Source: a virus
Virus record (IMG/VR): IMGVR_UViG_3300046756_000213
Coordinates: 1-35,706 of that record
Direction: 5' to 3' (one strand)
Length of the DNA stretch: 35,706 bases
The stretch's first letter is position 1; each line of letters begins with the position of its first letter. Below are positions 13,598 to 21,700 of the stretch, one piece after another. Position numbers and translations under genes: made by a program. Below the pieces are notes generated by a model that was not told where the DNA came from, did not search any database, and was given only the letters and a program-made list of their open reading frames with translations.

Positions 13598-14077
13598 ATG
13601 GCTTATTATAGCACTAAAACATACGGACACAACATCGGACTATCAGCGGTGTTCCGTCAACCTAAGGCAATGCATTCACATTGTCATTTACTTCATGGAT
13701 ATAGTTTACAGTTCAAATTTGTATTTGGATGTTCAGACTTAGATGAGAAAAACTGGGCTGTTGACTTCGGTGGATTGAAGCCGTTAAAGGCTTGGCTCGA
13801 AGATAGTTTTGATCATAAGACAGCAATTGATATTGCAGACCCAGAACTAGAAACTTTTAAAGCATTAGAAGAAAAAGGTCTAGCAGAGATTAGAACTTTT
13901 GATGGTGTTGGTTGTGAGAAGTTTGCATATCACGCATGGAAGTTTGCTGATGAACTTATTAGAGAAATTAGCGATGGACGTTGTTGGTGTGAATCAGCTG
14001 AATGTGCAGAGCATGGTGCTAACAGTGCAATCTATACACCATACTCAGTGCAAAAGATGTCACACGTAGATGGCTAA
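13598..14077 (+). CDS. QueD / 6-pyruvoyl-tetrahydropterin synthase family protein, divergent
   Basis: QueD makes 6-carboxytetrahydropterin, the first committed precursor of queuosine and other 7-deazaguanines. The 159 residues keep the family outline: LHG at 32-34 preceded by Cys29, WAVDFGGLKPLKAWL at 53-67 and FDHKTAI at 71-77. By eye alignment with E. coli QueD, two of three zinc-binding histidines are replaced, namely Phe19 for the AAH histidine and Tyr35 for the second histidine of LHGH. Nearby His26, His28 and His30 could substitute. A Cys-rich insert (GRCWCESAECAEHG) lies near the C-terminus. I recall this variant form in marine phages. It may still act on a pterin, or may have changed function. 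The stop overlaps the glycosyltransferase start. Confidence 0.82.
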   Translation: MAYYSTKTYGHNIGLSAVFRQPKAMHSHCHLLHGYSLQFKFVFGCSDLDEKNWAVDFGGLKPLKAWLEDSFDHKTAIDIADPELETFKALEEKGLAEIRTFDGVGCEKFAYHAWKFADELIREISDGRCWCESAECAEHGANSAIYTPYSVQKMSHVDG

Positions 14078-14882
14078 GACATATATACCAGGAGAAACAA
14101 AGGAGCAACGTAAAGCCCGTAAAGCAATTGAAAAGGGCCTTGCTACTAAAGTTGTTACTCAAGAACGTAACACCAGCGACAGACGCTATATCCTTTGTCT
14201 AAAGCACGGTCAGAAGTACTCTGCAGATTATGTAAACAAGTTATACAATATGACACAGCGTCATTGTACACTTGAACATGAATTTGTTTGTATTACTGAA
14301 GACCCTGCTTACCTCCTTCCTGGCATACAAACTATTCCTTTGCCAAAAGGTCTTGAAGGCTGGTGGAACAAGCCTTATATGTTTTCAAAAGACTTACCTA
14401 TTAACGGCACAATACTTTACTTAGATTTAGATGTTGTAATATCTTCCAATATAGATAAATTGTTCACATATCAACCTGATCACTGGTGTACTGTTAGAGA
14501 CTATACTAGAGCAATGCGACCAAAGTGGCCTAAGTATAACAGTTCTATTGTTAGATTTAAAACAGGACAGTTAGCACATGTATGGGACGAGTTTGAAAAG
14601 AATCCTAAATCAGTTATGAAACAGCATTTTGGTGATCAAGATTGGTTATATGCTTCTACACGAAAACAACAAGCAATGCTGTATCCAGATAGTTGGACTC
14701 AAAGTTGGAAATGGGAAGTAAGAAAAAGTAGAGATTGGGCACCTGGAGGCAAAAGAGGCAGTCGAACATTTAGACTTATTGAAGATGTGGTTCCAAGAGT
14801 TGAATGTTGCGTTGTAGTTTTTCATGGTGATCCAAATCCAGAAATGTGTAAAGATCCGTGGGTGGTAGAAAATTGGAAATAA
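14070..14882 (+). CDS. glycosyltransferase, GT-A fold, GT8-like
   Basis: Residues about 38-230 form a nucleotide-sugar glycosyltransferase: RYILCLKHGQKYSADYVNKL, a CITEDP segment, and the metal-binding DxD motif in ILYLDLDVV (Asp119 and Asp121). Further signatures are a NSSIVRFKTG acceptor-side segment, DQDWLY and a late VVFHGDPNP. The first 35 residues are basic and not conserved. Likely targets are phage DNA, virion protein or host glycans; none is indicated directly. It is sandwiched between QueD-like and phosphomannomutase genes with overlaps on both sides, suggesting that it uses GDP-mannose or a derivative. The family is confident; donor and acceptor are inferred. Confidence 0.85.
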   Translation: MAKTYIPGETKEQRKARKAIEKGLATKVVTQERNTSDRRYILCLKHGQKYSADYVNKLYNMTQRHCTLEHEFVCITEDPAYLLPGIQTIPLPKGLEGWWNKPYMFSKDLPINGTILYLDLDVVISSNIDKLFTYQPDHWCTVRDYTRAMRPKWPKYNSSIVRFKTGQLAHVWDEFEKNPKSVMKQHFGDQDWLYASTRKQQAMLYPDSWTQSWKWEVRKSRDWAPGGKRGSRTFRLIEDVVPRVECCVVVFHGDPNPEMCKDPWVVENWK

Positions 14883-15583
14883 AGAAACATTATATTTTTG
14901 ACGTTGACGGAACACTAACGCCTAGTCGTAGAAAAATAAACGACGACTTTGCAGTGTTCTTTTCAGACTTTTGTGCAAATAATCTTGTATACCTTGTTAC
15001 AGGTAGCGATAAAGAAAAAACAATAGAGCAAATTGGAGAAGAAATATACAGTTTATGTGAACGTGTATATAACTGTTCAGGCTGTGATGTTTGGGAAGGC
15101 GAGTTTAACGTAAGATCAAAAGAATGGAGTTTGCCAGAAGTAGCAAGAAATTGGTTGCGTAAAGAAATACAATTATCAGAGTTTTGTTTACGTACAGGTA
15201 ATCATATTGAAGAACGAGCAGGCATGGTTAACTTCAGTACTGTAGGACGTAATGCTACACTAGGTGAACGTAAGTTATATGTAGACTTTGATACAAAGAC
15301 AAACGAACGTAATAGAATTGCTAGAGAATTCAATTTACAATTTCCAGCAATGGAAGCCAAACCAGGTGGCGAAACAGGTATAGATATATCGCCAATAGGT
15401 TGGGATAAGAGCCAGATACTAGTTGATTTTGATCCTAAAGATGAAATATATTTCTTTGGTGATAGAATGGATAAAGATGGAAATGACTATCCACTTAAAA
15501 GAGAAATCATTGACAAGGACTTAGGAATATGTTATAATATTAACAATTATAACGAAACATGGAATATATTGAAACATCTATGA
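14873..15583 (+). CDS. eukaryotic-type phosphomannomutase (HAD superfamily, PMM1/2-like)
   Basis: This enzyme type interconverts mannose-6-phosphate and mannose-1-phosphate, the entry to GDP-mannose. The HAD nucleophile motif IFDVDGTLTPSR lies at residues 8-19 with Asp10 and Asp12. VTGSDKEKTIEQIG follows, then the family-specific block ERAGMVNFSTVGRNATLGER, then ETGIDISPIGWDKSQIL, and the metal-binding FFGDRMDKDGNDYPL. The order and wording match the alpha-phosphomannomutase 2 family of eukaryotes and not the bacterial ManB type. At about 236 residues it is close to PMM2 (246). I start it at TTG 14873 (with GGTGG upstream); GTG 14858 is an alternative. It overlaps the glycosyltransferase, so both probably act in one sugar pathway. 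Confidence 0.88.
   Translation: MEIKKHYIFDVDGTLTPSRRKINDDFAVFFSDFCANNLVYLVTGSDKEKTIEQIGEEIYSLCERVYNCSGCDVWEGEFNVRSKEWSLPEVARNWLRKEIQLSEFCLRTGNHIEERAGMVNFSTVGRNATLGERKLYVDFDTKTNERNRIAREFNLQFPAMEAKPGGETGIDISPIGWDKSQILVDFDPKDEIYFFGDRMDKDGNDYPLKREIIDKDLGICYNINNYNETWNILKHL
15510..15538 (+). promoter_or_regulatory. sigma70-type promoter inside the phosphomannomutase gene
   Basis: TTGACA (15510-15515) and TATAAT (15533-15538), both exact, are 17 bases apart. The next starts are the small membrane protein at 15580 and UvsE at 15737. It lies wholly within coding sequence, so it serves as an internal promoter for the repair gene. Confidence 0.75.
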
Positions 15584-15747
15584 TACTAAGACGCATAAAA
15601 AACTGGGCTGATGTATGCAAAGTACACTGGAAAGAAATTATATCTCTTGCTATCGCACTTCACTGGATAATGGACTTACTAATTATTATCCCATTATCAT
15701 TACTAATAGGTTATTTTACCGGAGTACACTTTGGACATGGACACTAA
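15580..15747 (+). CDS. small membrane protein, 55 aa
   Basis: The start ATG 15580 forms an ATGA overlap with the phosphomannomutase stop; a longer frame from 15559 is possible. A basic head (MILRRIKNWADVCKVHWK) is followed by one or two hydrophobic segments covering the rest, and the end is GVHFGHGH. The function is unknown. It overlaps UvsE by 11 bases and shares its promoter. Confidence 0.62.
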   Translation: MILRRIKNWADVCKVHWKEIISLAIALHWIMDLLIIIPLSLLIGYFTGVHFGHGH

Positions 15748-16822
15748 ACGTATAGGCTTTGCATGTAAATTCATGCATAACGACCAAACACAAAAGAAAA
15801 AATTACTAGAAGAAATTCAACGACCGCTAAATACTCGTAGCACAACAGTACAGTGGTTGAATAGACAAACACGTGATGTTGCTGAAGAACGCTTGTGGGA
15901 TATTATGGTCCATAATATTGCGTCATACGGAAAGTTGATTGATTATGTGGGAAGCCTTCCTCGAGAGCTTAGAATGGTCAGACTGGGTAGTGATGTACTT
16001 CCTGTTTATACCCAGCATGAGTGGTCTTATTATTGGCGTAAGCCTGATGTGGTTGCATACTGTGAGAAAGAATTTGCAAAAGTCGGACAAAAAGCAAGGG
16101 AACTCGATGTTAGACTCTCCATGCACCCAGGCCAATTTACAGTCCTTGCTTCGGATAATCCGGAAATAGTAGATAGGAGCGTAGAAGAATTTGAATATCA
16201 CACCGATGTCATACGCTGGATGGGATACGGCAAACAATTCCAAGATTTTAAGTGCAATGTACACATCAGCGGCCGCCAAGGTCCAGCCGGTATCAAAGCA
16301 GTCCTCCCAAGATTATCTCAAGAAGCGAGAAACTGCATTACGATCGAGAACGACGAAATGTCGTGGGGTGTCGACGCAAGCCTCGAACTTGCAGACGACC
16401 TTGCACTTGTACTCGACATACACCATCACTGGGTCCGTACAGGAGAATATATTCGTCCAACCGACGCTAGATTTGCTCGCATGATAGATTCATGGCGTGG
16501 TGTACGTCCTGTAATACATTACAGTTACAGTAGAGATGAATGGTTACCCGAAGGCTTCACACATGAAAGTTTACCTAACATGGAGAACTTACTAGAAGCA
16601 GGACACAAGAAACAAAAACTAAGAGCCCACAGTGATTGGTATCCTAACAACGAAGCAAATGACTGGGCATTAGAATTTTTAGATTATGCAGACATTATGT
16701 GTGAGAGCAAGATGAAAAATCTTGCTAGTATTGATTTGTATAAATATTATGACGCAAGGAAAGACTATGAGCTATTTGAACAAAATGTACGGGAACAAGG
16801 GCGCCAGCTCGAAACACTCTGA
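15737..16822 (+). CDS. uvsE: UV damage endonuclease UvsE (UVDE)
   Basis: UvsE nicks DNA 5' to UV photoproducts, starting an alternative excision repair pathway. The 361 residues form a TIM barrel with the expected metal-site motifs by eye: LSMHPGQF (His130), CNVHISG (His176), ENDEM (Glu204), LVLDIHHHW (Asp227, His229, His230), VIHYS (His261) and RAHSDWY (His298). The N-terminus RIGFACKF is also typical. I start at ATG 15737; the frame opens at TTG 15731. Length is typical of the family. It is a familiar auxiliary gene of sunlit-zone phages. Its 3' end contains a TATAAATA late motif serving the next gene. Confidence 0.95.
   Translation: MDTKRIGFACKFMHNDQTQKKKLLEEIQRPLNTRSTTVQWLNRQTRDVAEERLWDIMVHNIASYGKLIDYVGSLPRELRMVRLGSDVLPVYTQHEWSYYWRKPDVVAYCEKEFAKVGQKARELDVRLSMHPGQFTVLASDNPEIVDRSVEEFEYHTDVIRWMGYGKQFQDFKCNVHISGRQGPAGIKAVLPRLSQEARNCITIENDEMSWGVDASLELADDLALVLDIHHHWVRTGEYIRPTDARFARMIDSWRGVRPVIHYSYSRDEWLPEGFTHESLPNMENLLEAGHKKQKLRAHSDWYPNNEANDWALEFLDYADIMCESKMKNLASIDLYKYYDARKDYELFEQNVREQGRQLETL
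16739..16746 (+). promoter_or_regulatory. T4-type late promoter motif (TATAAATA), inside uvsE
   Basis: The exact T4 late consensus octamer lies 20 bases before ATG 16767, the same spacing as at other virion-side genes in this window. AAGGA sits between the motif and the ATG. It is embedded in uvsE coding sequence. Confidence 0.65.
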
Positions 16823-17066
16823 AAAAGAGTCGACAAAAAATCCTAACCGCGTAGCGGGTGGACTTAAAGGTCAAGGTGTCGACCATTTCACTATGTTAGG
16901 TGAAGATGGCTCAGAGTTACAAATTCCAAGTCAGCGTTATGTATCTAGTTTGGAAGAACAAATAAGAAAACAGCGAGCAGCTTTAACCGTCCTAGAACGT
17001 AAACTGTCTCGCTGTGAAAAAACTATTGAGCAGCATACAGCCGCTATTGCTAGATCTACTTCTTAG
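16767..17066 (+). CDS. conserved marine T4-like phage protein, 99 aa
   Basis: The protein begins SYLNKMYGNKGASSK and contains NPNRVAGGLKGQGVDHFTML, a GEDGSELQIPSQRYV segment and a C-terminal coiled coil (LEEQIRKQRAALTVLERKLS). I recognise this as a conserved hypothetical of marine T4-like phages; the role is not known to me. I chose ATG 16767 for its AAGGA and the late motif 20 bases upstream; the frame itself opens at 16722. It overlaps uvsE by 56 bases in another frame, and its end overlaps the convergent minus-strand gene by 11 bases. Confidence 0.78.
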   Translation: MSYLNKMYGNKGASSKHSEKESTKNPNRVAGGLKGQGVDHFTMLGEDGSELQIPSQRYVSSLEEQIRKQRAALTVLERKLSRCEKTIEQHTAAIARSTS

Positions 17067-17331
17067 AAGCGTTAAACACTTCTTTAACTAAATCGTCTTT
17101 CTTTTTCCTCTTGTCAATTTCTACACCAAATTCTCTACCTTTTTCTTCAAGTTGAGCTTTAGTTAGTTTAACAAGATCCGCTTTCTTTACTGTAGCCTTT
17201 TTAGCAGGCGCTTTTTTTGCTGGCGCCGGCTTTTTAGCTGCTGTCTTTTTAGGTGGCGTTGACATTACATTGTCTATTACAACAGGTACTGTCCCGGCAT
17301 CACTAAAAAAACTTTTAAGCCATTTAAACAT
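17056..17331 (-). CDS. Lys/Ala-rich protein with SAP-like C-terminal domain, 91 aa
   Basis: This gene is on the minus strand. ATG at 17331 is preceded by GGAG. A hydrophobic head (MFKWLKSFFSDAG) is followed by a histone-H1-like tract of Lys, Ala and Pro (KKTAAKKPAPAKKAPAKKA). The last 40 residues, KLTKAQLEEKGREFGVEIDK plus RKKKDDLVKEV, resemble a SAP or Rho-N-type helix-extension-helix DNA-binding motif. Together these suggest binding to DNA, perhaps condensing or tethering it. It is isolated between plus-strand genes and has its own late motif on the minus strand at 17365-17372. Confidence 0.75.
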   Translation of the reverse strand: MFKWLKSFFSDAGTVPVVIDNVMSTPPKKTAAKKPAPAKKAPAKKATVKKADLVKLTKAQLEEKGREFGVEIDKRKKKDDLVKEVFNASKK

Positions 17332-17364
17332 AATAATCTCCATAATATATATTTTTGGTACATT

Positions 17365-17376
17365 TATTTATAAATA
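17365..17376. promoter_or_regulatory. bidirectional T4-type late promoter (TATTTATAAATA palindrome)
   Basis: TATAAATA reads on the plus strand at 17369-17376 and on the minus strand at 17372-17365, overlapping in one 12-base palindrome. The plus gene starts 21 bases away (17398) and the minus gene 33 bases away (17331). Both are preceded by ribosome binding sites. Confidence 0.65.
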
Positions 17377-17397
17377 CTAGTACAGGAGATACTAAAA

Positions 17398-17580
17398 ATG
17401 GCTAATAGAATGGTTGGAACAAAAAGTTTAAAACTTGATAGAATTACAGGTTTACGTGCAGATGCACAAAATGGAGTTGGAGTAATGACCAAGGTGCCAG
17501 TTATTAAACCTGAAAAATTAAAAGATGAAAAGAGAGATATGTCTAACGTATCAACTTTTCGAGGAGCAAAAACATCATGA
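17398..17580 (+). CDS. small basic hypothetical protein, 60 aa
   Basis: The peptide is basic and without membrane segments (ANRMVGTKSLKLDRITGLRA, then KVPVIKPEKLKDEKRDMSN). It is first behind the late motif, with AGGAG before the ATG, and its stop overlaps the next start (ATGA). I do not recognise the family, but late expression suggests a virion or assembly role. Confidence 0.65.
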   Translation: MANRMVGTKSLKLDRITGLRADAQNGVGVMTKVPVIKPEKLKDEKRDMSNVSTFRGAKTS

Positions 17581-17744
17581 TTAGAGAATGGATTAAATCA
17601 CGTTTAGAAGAGCGTACATCTTGGGATGGAGCAATGCTTATAGGCGTTGGCGTTATTGTATTAATTGCAGGACCTTTTGCTAAGTTAGCGGCTTATGGCG
17701 CTATTGCATACGGTGCTTGGACTATCTGGAAAAGAGAAGACTAA
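17577..17744 (+). CDS. small membrane protein of marine-phage type, 55 aa
   Basis: The ATG at 17577 overlaps the previous TGA, and 55 codons run to TAA at 17742-17744. The head IREWIKSRLEERTSWDGAML precedes a hydrophobic segment (IGVGVIVLIAGPFAKLAAY) and a second short one, ending WTIWKRED. I recall the REWIK..L.ERTSWDG head from small membrane proteins of marine T4-like phages. Its function is unknown. Confidence 0.72.
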   Translation: MIREWIKSRLEERTSWDGAMLIGVGVIVLIAGPFAKLAAYGAIAYGAWTIWKRED

Positions 17745-17746
17745 TA

Positions 17747-18007
17747 ATGGCAACTACAGACGTTGGTGCATATATCATTGAAATGAACGAATCCGACAAC
17801 GAACGTGCAACTAATGGCGTTTCAAAAAAATTATGGAACGTTGCTATTACTAACAAAGAGACTAACGAAACTATTGAAATAGATGACATCGTTAGTCCTT
17901 ATGCTAGAGAAAAGTGGTGTGCAACTGTGTTTAAAAATGCTAAAGAGGGCTTAGATCACGATGATGGGCCTGATTGCTGTTATGTAACAGCTCGTTACAG
18001 ATCATAA
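17747..18007 (+). CDS. hypothetical protein, 86 aa
   Basis: I start it at ATG 17747, two bases after the previous stop; the longer frame from 17717 has no advantage. The protein is acidic and soluble with three cysteines near the end (DHDDGPDCCYVTARYRS) and one in KWCATVF. No family is recognised. Its stop overlaps the convergent minus-strand gene by six bases. Confidence 0.68.
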   Translation: MATTDVGAYIIEMNESDNERATNGVSKKLWNVAITNKETNETIEIDDIVSPYAREKWCATVFKNAKEGLDHDDGPDCCYVTARYRS

Positions 18008-18289
18008 TTTACTAATATCTAAATTACTTGAAACGCTCATGTCCCAAACATGTTTGCGTTCGACTCCCTTTTTCTGTGCAAAAACCTTACTGTCACAGTT
18101 CTTACATACATGAAAGTAGTTGTTTGTTAACCGCTTAGGGTCCATACTTCCTCTTGGTCGTTCAAACTCTGTATTACAGTTATCACAACGTAATACTACA
18201 TGAGTAGACTCTCTAACGTAAGAATGTTTTTTCCCGCATTTAGAATGCCTTACATGCCGCTTCTTTTGTTTGTATTCTTTTATAAACAT
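18002..18289 (-). CDS. zinc-ribbon-like conserved phage protein, 95 aa
   Basis: This minus-strand gene encodes a basic protein with paired cysteines: LRCDNCNTEF (near residue 33) and HVCKNCDSK (near residue 60), which would form a four-cysteine zinc site. A further HSKCGKKH lies before them. The stretch RGSMDPKRLTNNYFHVCKNC and the following FAQKKGVERK are, as I recall, conserved in marine T4-like phages. Nucleic-acid binding is likely from charge and zinc site, but no target is known. It is a lone minus-strand gene, tail to tail with its upstream neighbour. The ATG lacks an evident ribosome binding site. Confidence 0.78.
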   Translation of the reverse strand: MFIKEYKQKKRHVRHSKCGKKHSYVRESTHVVLRCDNCNTEFERPRGSMDPKRLTNNYFHVCKNCDSKVFAQKKGVERKHVWDMSVSSNLDISKL

Positions 18290-18322
18290 AACTATATTTA
18301 CATTAAGATTATAAAAACTATC

Positions 18323-18330
18323 GATAAATA
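18323..18330 (+). promoter_or_regulatory. T4-type late promoter motif (GATAAATA)
   Basis: The octamer lies 16 bases before the IscA-like ATG at 18347, with AAGGAG between. It is the only promoter visible before both the IscA-like gene and the giant fibre gene, so both appear to be transcribed late from here. Confidence 0.65.
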
Positions 18331-18346
18331 ACAGTAAGGAGACGCA

Positions 18347-18730
18347 ATGATTTTACCTATTACACTCACAAAAAATGCAAAAAACAAAATTAACGAGCTT
18401 TGTGCTACTAATGCAGAGCATTTTGGAGTACATTTAAGCCTTAAAGGTGGCGGATGTGCTGGTTTTGAATATGACTGGGGTATGATAGTAAAAGAAGATG
18501 TTAGTCCAAACGATGAAATTATTAATACAGGTGAAGGCAATTTAGTTATAGATTCTATGGCTCACATGTATTTGTTTGATTGTACAATAGATTATGAAAC
18601 AGATGTATTTCAAACACAATTTGTAATTAATAACCCTAACGCACAGAGTGCATGTGGGTGTGGAATTAGTGTAAACTTCGACATGGATGCTGTCGAAAAA
18701 AATAACGAGAAAATAACGGAGCTCACATAA
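18347..18730 (+). CDS. IscA/HesB-like A-type iron-sulfur carrier
   Basis: A-type carriers hold and deliver Fe-S clusters to target proteins. The 127 residues contain the three cluster cysteines in the family pattern: Cys37 in GGGCAGFEY, and Cys103 and Cys105 in SACGCGISV. ITLTKNAKNKI at the start and VIDSMAHMYLFDCTIDY in the middle also fit. HesB/IscA-like genes are a known auxiliary gene of marine T4-like phages. It starts behind a late motif and ends one base before the giant fibre ATG, an arrangement that suggests co-expression with structural proteins and not with early metabolism. The C-terminal 17 residues are an extra charged tail. Confidence 0.92.
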   Translation: MILPITLTKNAKNKINELCATNAEHFGVHLSLKGGGCAGFEYDWGMIVKEDVSPNDEIINTGEGNLVIDSMAHMYLFDCTIDYETDVFQTQFVINNPNAQSACGCGISVNFDMDAVEKNNEKITELT

Positions 18731-18731
18731 A

Positions 18732-21700
18732 ATGGCACAAGGTAAACAAGACATTAATATCGGCGTTGAAGGTAACGACGGAACCGGCGATAGTATTAGA
18801 GAAGCGTTTAGAAAGGTAAATGATAATTTTACCCAACTATATGCTGTATTTGGACAAGGTGGTTCGATATCATTTACTGAATTTAGTGATACTCCAACAC
18901 TAACACAACTCCAAGAGAATCCTAGTACATTTTCAAGACCTACTTTACCAGTAGTAGACGTTGCTGCTGAAGGTAGTAAGTTAGAATTTAGAAAATTAGT
19001 TAGTAACAGTTTCCTTGATGCATCTGTTGATGATACTGTACAATTTAGTTTGACACAAGGCGGTTACATTGTTGTAACAGCGGCTGGTGGACAATTAGAA
19101 GAAGACGAAAAACCAAAAATTAATTCAACTGGTGGTGGTATTAATGCTTCAGGAAATATTATTGCTGGTATGCCAACCAGTCTTAATGACATTGAAAGTA
19201 AGTTATCCGTTCTTAATGCTGCACATGATGGTGCAGGATATACAACTGACAGTGTTGCAATATCAAAAGGATTTGCAGATACCAATTATCTAAAGTCAAC
19301 TGGTGGTGGTACTGGCGCACAAATTAGAGTTCGTACTGAAGATCAAATCTTTACAGAAGATTACTCATTTACAATTGATAGTTTTACAGCAGGCGTTGCC
19401 AATATTACTGGTAGAACTGTAGACGGAACATTAATTACAGTTCCAGCAGGTCACGGACTTGATAGTGGTGCTAATGGTTTACCATTTAGATACGAAACTA
19501 CAGGCACAAGTGCAACAGCAACACCGGCATCAAGTGCCGTTGCTCAACCACTTACAAATCTAAATCCAGTTTATGTTAGAGTTGCAAGTGCAACATCACT
19601 AGAATTTTATGAAAATGCTGAGGCTGCAAAAAATGCTACAGCAAATAGAAAGATCAGTTTCCAAGCAGGTACTGGTTCAGGAACACAATCACTAGTTGAT
19701 GCAGAATATCAACCAAGTATACTAGACGGTAAGTTCCTTGCTAACGAAGCAATGCCTAGAGAGGCTGCACTTAGACGTCAAGGTGACCAAATGGATGGTA
19801 CACTTTACCTTGACAAGCACCCAGGTGACTTAGCAAACATTACAACAGGCTTAGAAGATTTACAAGCCGCTACTAAATTTTATGTAGACAACACAAGTTA
19901 TGCAAGTAATGTAAACTTGTTTGTTAGTTTACAAGGTGACGATAACCAAGTTAATACACCGGCAGGTAAAGAAGGTAGAGCATTAAGTTATGCTTATCGT
20001 ACACTGAATGCTGCATTACAAAAAGCAGAAGAAATTATTGAAACAAGTAAGTTGGAACCTGGTCCATATATGCAGACCATTACTATTGACGATACTGTTC
20101 CAACTCATGTATTAAGTGGAAACACAAACGATCTAGGATTTAAAGTTCCAGCAACATATAACGGACAACAGACAGCAAACTTTAAAGCATTAATGGACAA
20201 TAACAAAGCATTTGTTCAAGAAGAAGTTATTGCTTGGACTAATGCACAGATTGCGGCAGCCAATGCAGCTGTTAGTTTAGACCCTAATGTTCCAGCAGAA
20301 GCAGAATTAATTAAATGGAAAAACTTTACATACGACGAAGATATTTGTAAACGTGATGTAGGATTAATTTACGAAAGTTTAAAACTTGACGTTATTAGTG
20401 GTACTAACGCAAACAAACTTGCAAGACAAGCAGGTTTAAGATACTATAGTAATGCCAGCGGTGCTATTGCTATTGGTCCACAGAAAGAACAAACACTTGC
20501 ATCAATTGCAAAAGTTGAAGAAATTACTAGACAGTATGTTTTAACTAACTCGCCATGGCAAGGTGGCACAGGTAACCCAGGTGTTTATCAAACTGACGTA
20601 CAACAAAATGTTGTTTCACCAGGCACACCGGCTCCTGCAGATGCTATTGCAAGAGTAGGCGACCTATTTGATATTATTGAAAGCATTATTAATAACGGTA
20701 TAAGTGGTGCACCAGTATTACAAGAAGGTTCTGTATACGTAATTGAAGTTGATAACGGTGGTAACGGTAATGTATGGCAAGGAAAAGCAACTAACACAGA
20801 TTTAATTCCAGGTAAAGTTATTACAGGATCTAAGTCAGGCGCTGTATCAAGAATTGTAAACTATTATAGAGGCGACGAACTAGGTGGAGCAGGCAATGAC
20901 CAAATTGAACTTCAACTTGAAGAACCAATAGAATTTATTGCTAGGTCTGATCCGGGTGTTGCTACAGCAGATGATCCAACTTATGAAGCAGGCGATATAC
21001 TTGAGTTTGGTAATAAAGTAAGTCAACAAAATATTACAGTATTTTTAGAAACTGGTATATTCTACGAGGACTATCCGTTACGTGTTCCAGCAAACGTTTC
21101 CATTAAAGGTGACGAATTTAGACGTACACACATTCGACCAAGAAATCGTGTATCACAGTCAAGATGGGCTAATCAATATTTCCACAGAGACAACTACTTT
21201 GATAATATGACACTACACAATCATAGTGTAGAAATTGAAGGTGAAGTAGAAATAACATTAACGCAAGCGGTAACTGTTAATGTAGGTGATAAGGTTACAC
21301 AAACTGTTGCAACAGGAACAGCAATTGGTTTTGTACAAGAAAAAGCAACTAATTCAACCACTATAGTTGTACAATATTTTGACGGGTATGATCCAGTAAC
21401 TAATAACGGTGTTCCACCAAGCGAAACAGGAAACGGATATGCTGATGTAGTTCAATTTGATACTGTAGTAAACAACAATATTTCAATTAATAATTCTGTA
21501 CAAAGCGGAACATACTTAACAACAGCGCCAACACAGTATTCAAGAGATACAAACTTTGGTTATCATTATGGCCTTGACCCAAGACGCCCAATTAACACTC
21601 AGGCGAACAGTGTAGTTAATGCAGGAGGCTATACTAATGCTGTTTCTATCTTAGAAAAAAATAGAGATGCTATTGTACAAGAAGTTTTACTATTCTTAGA

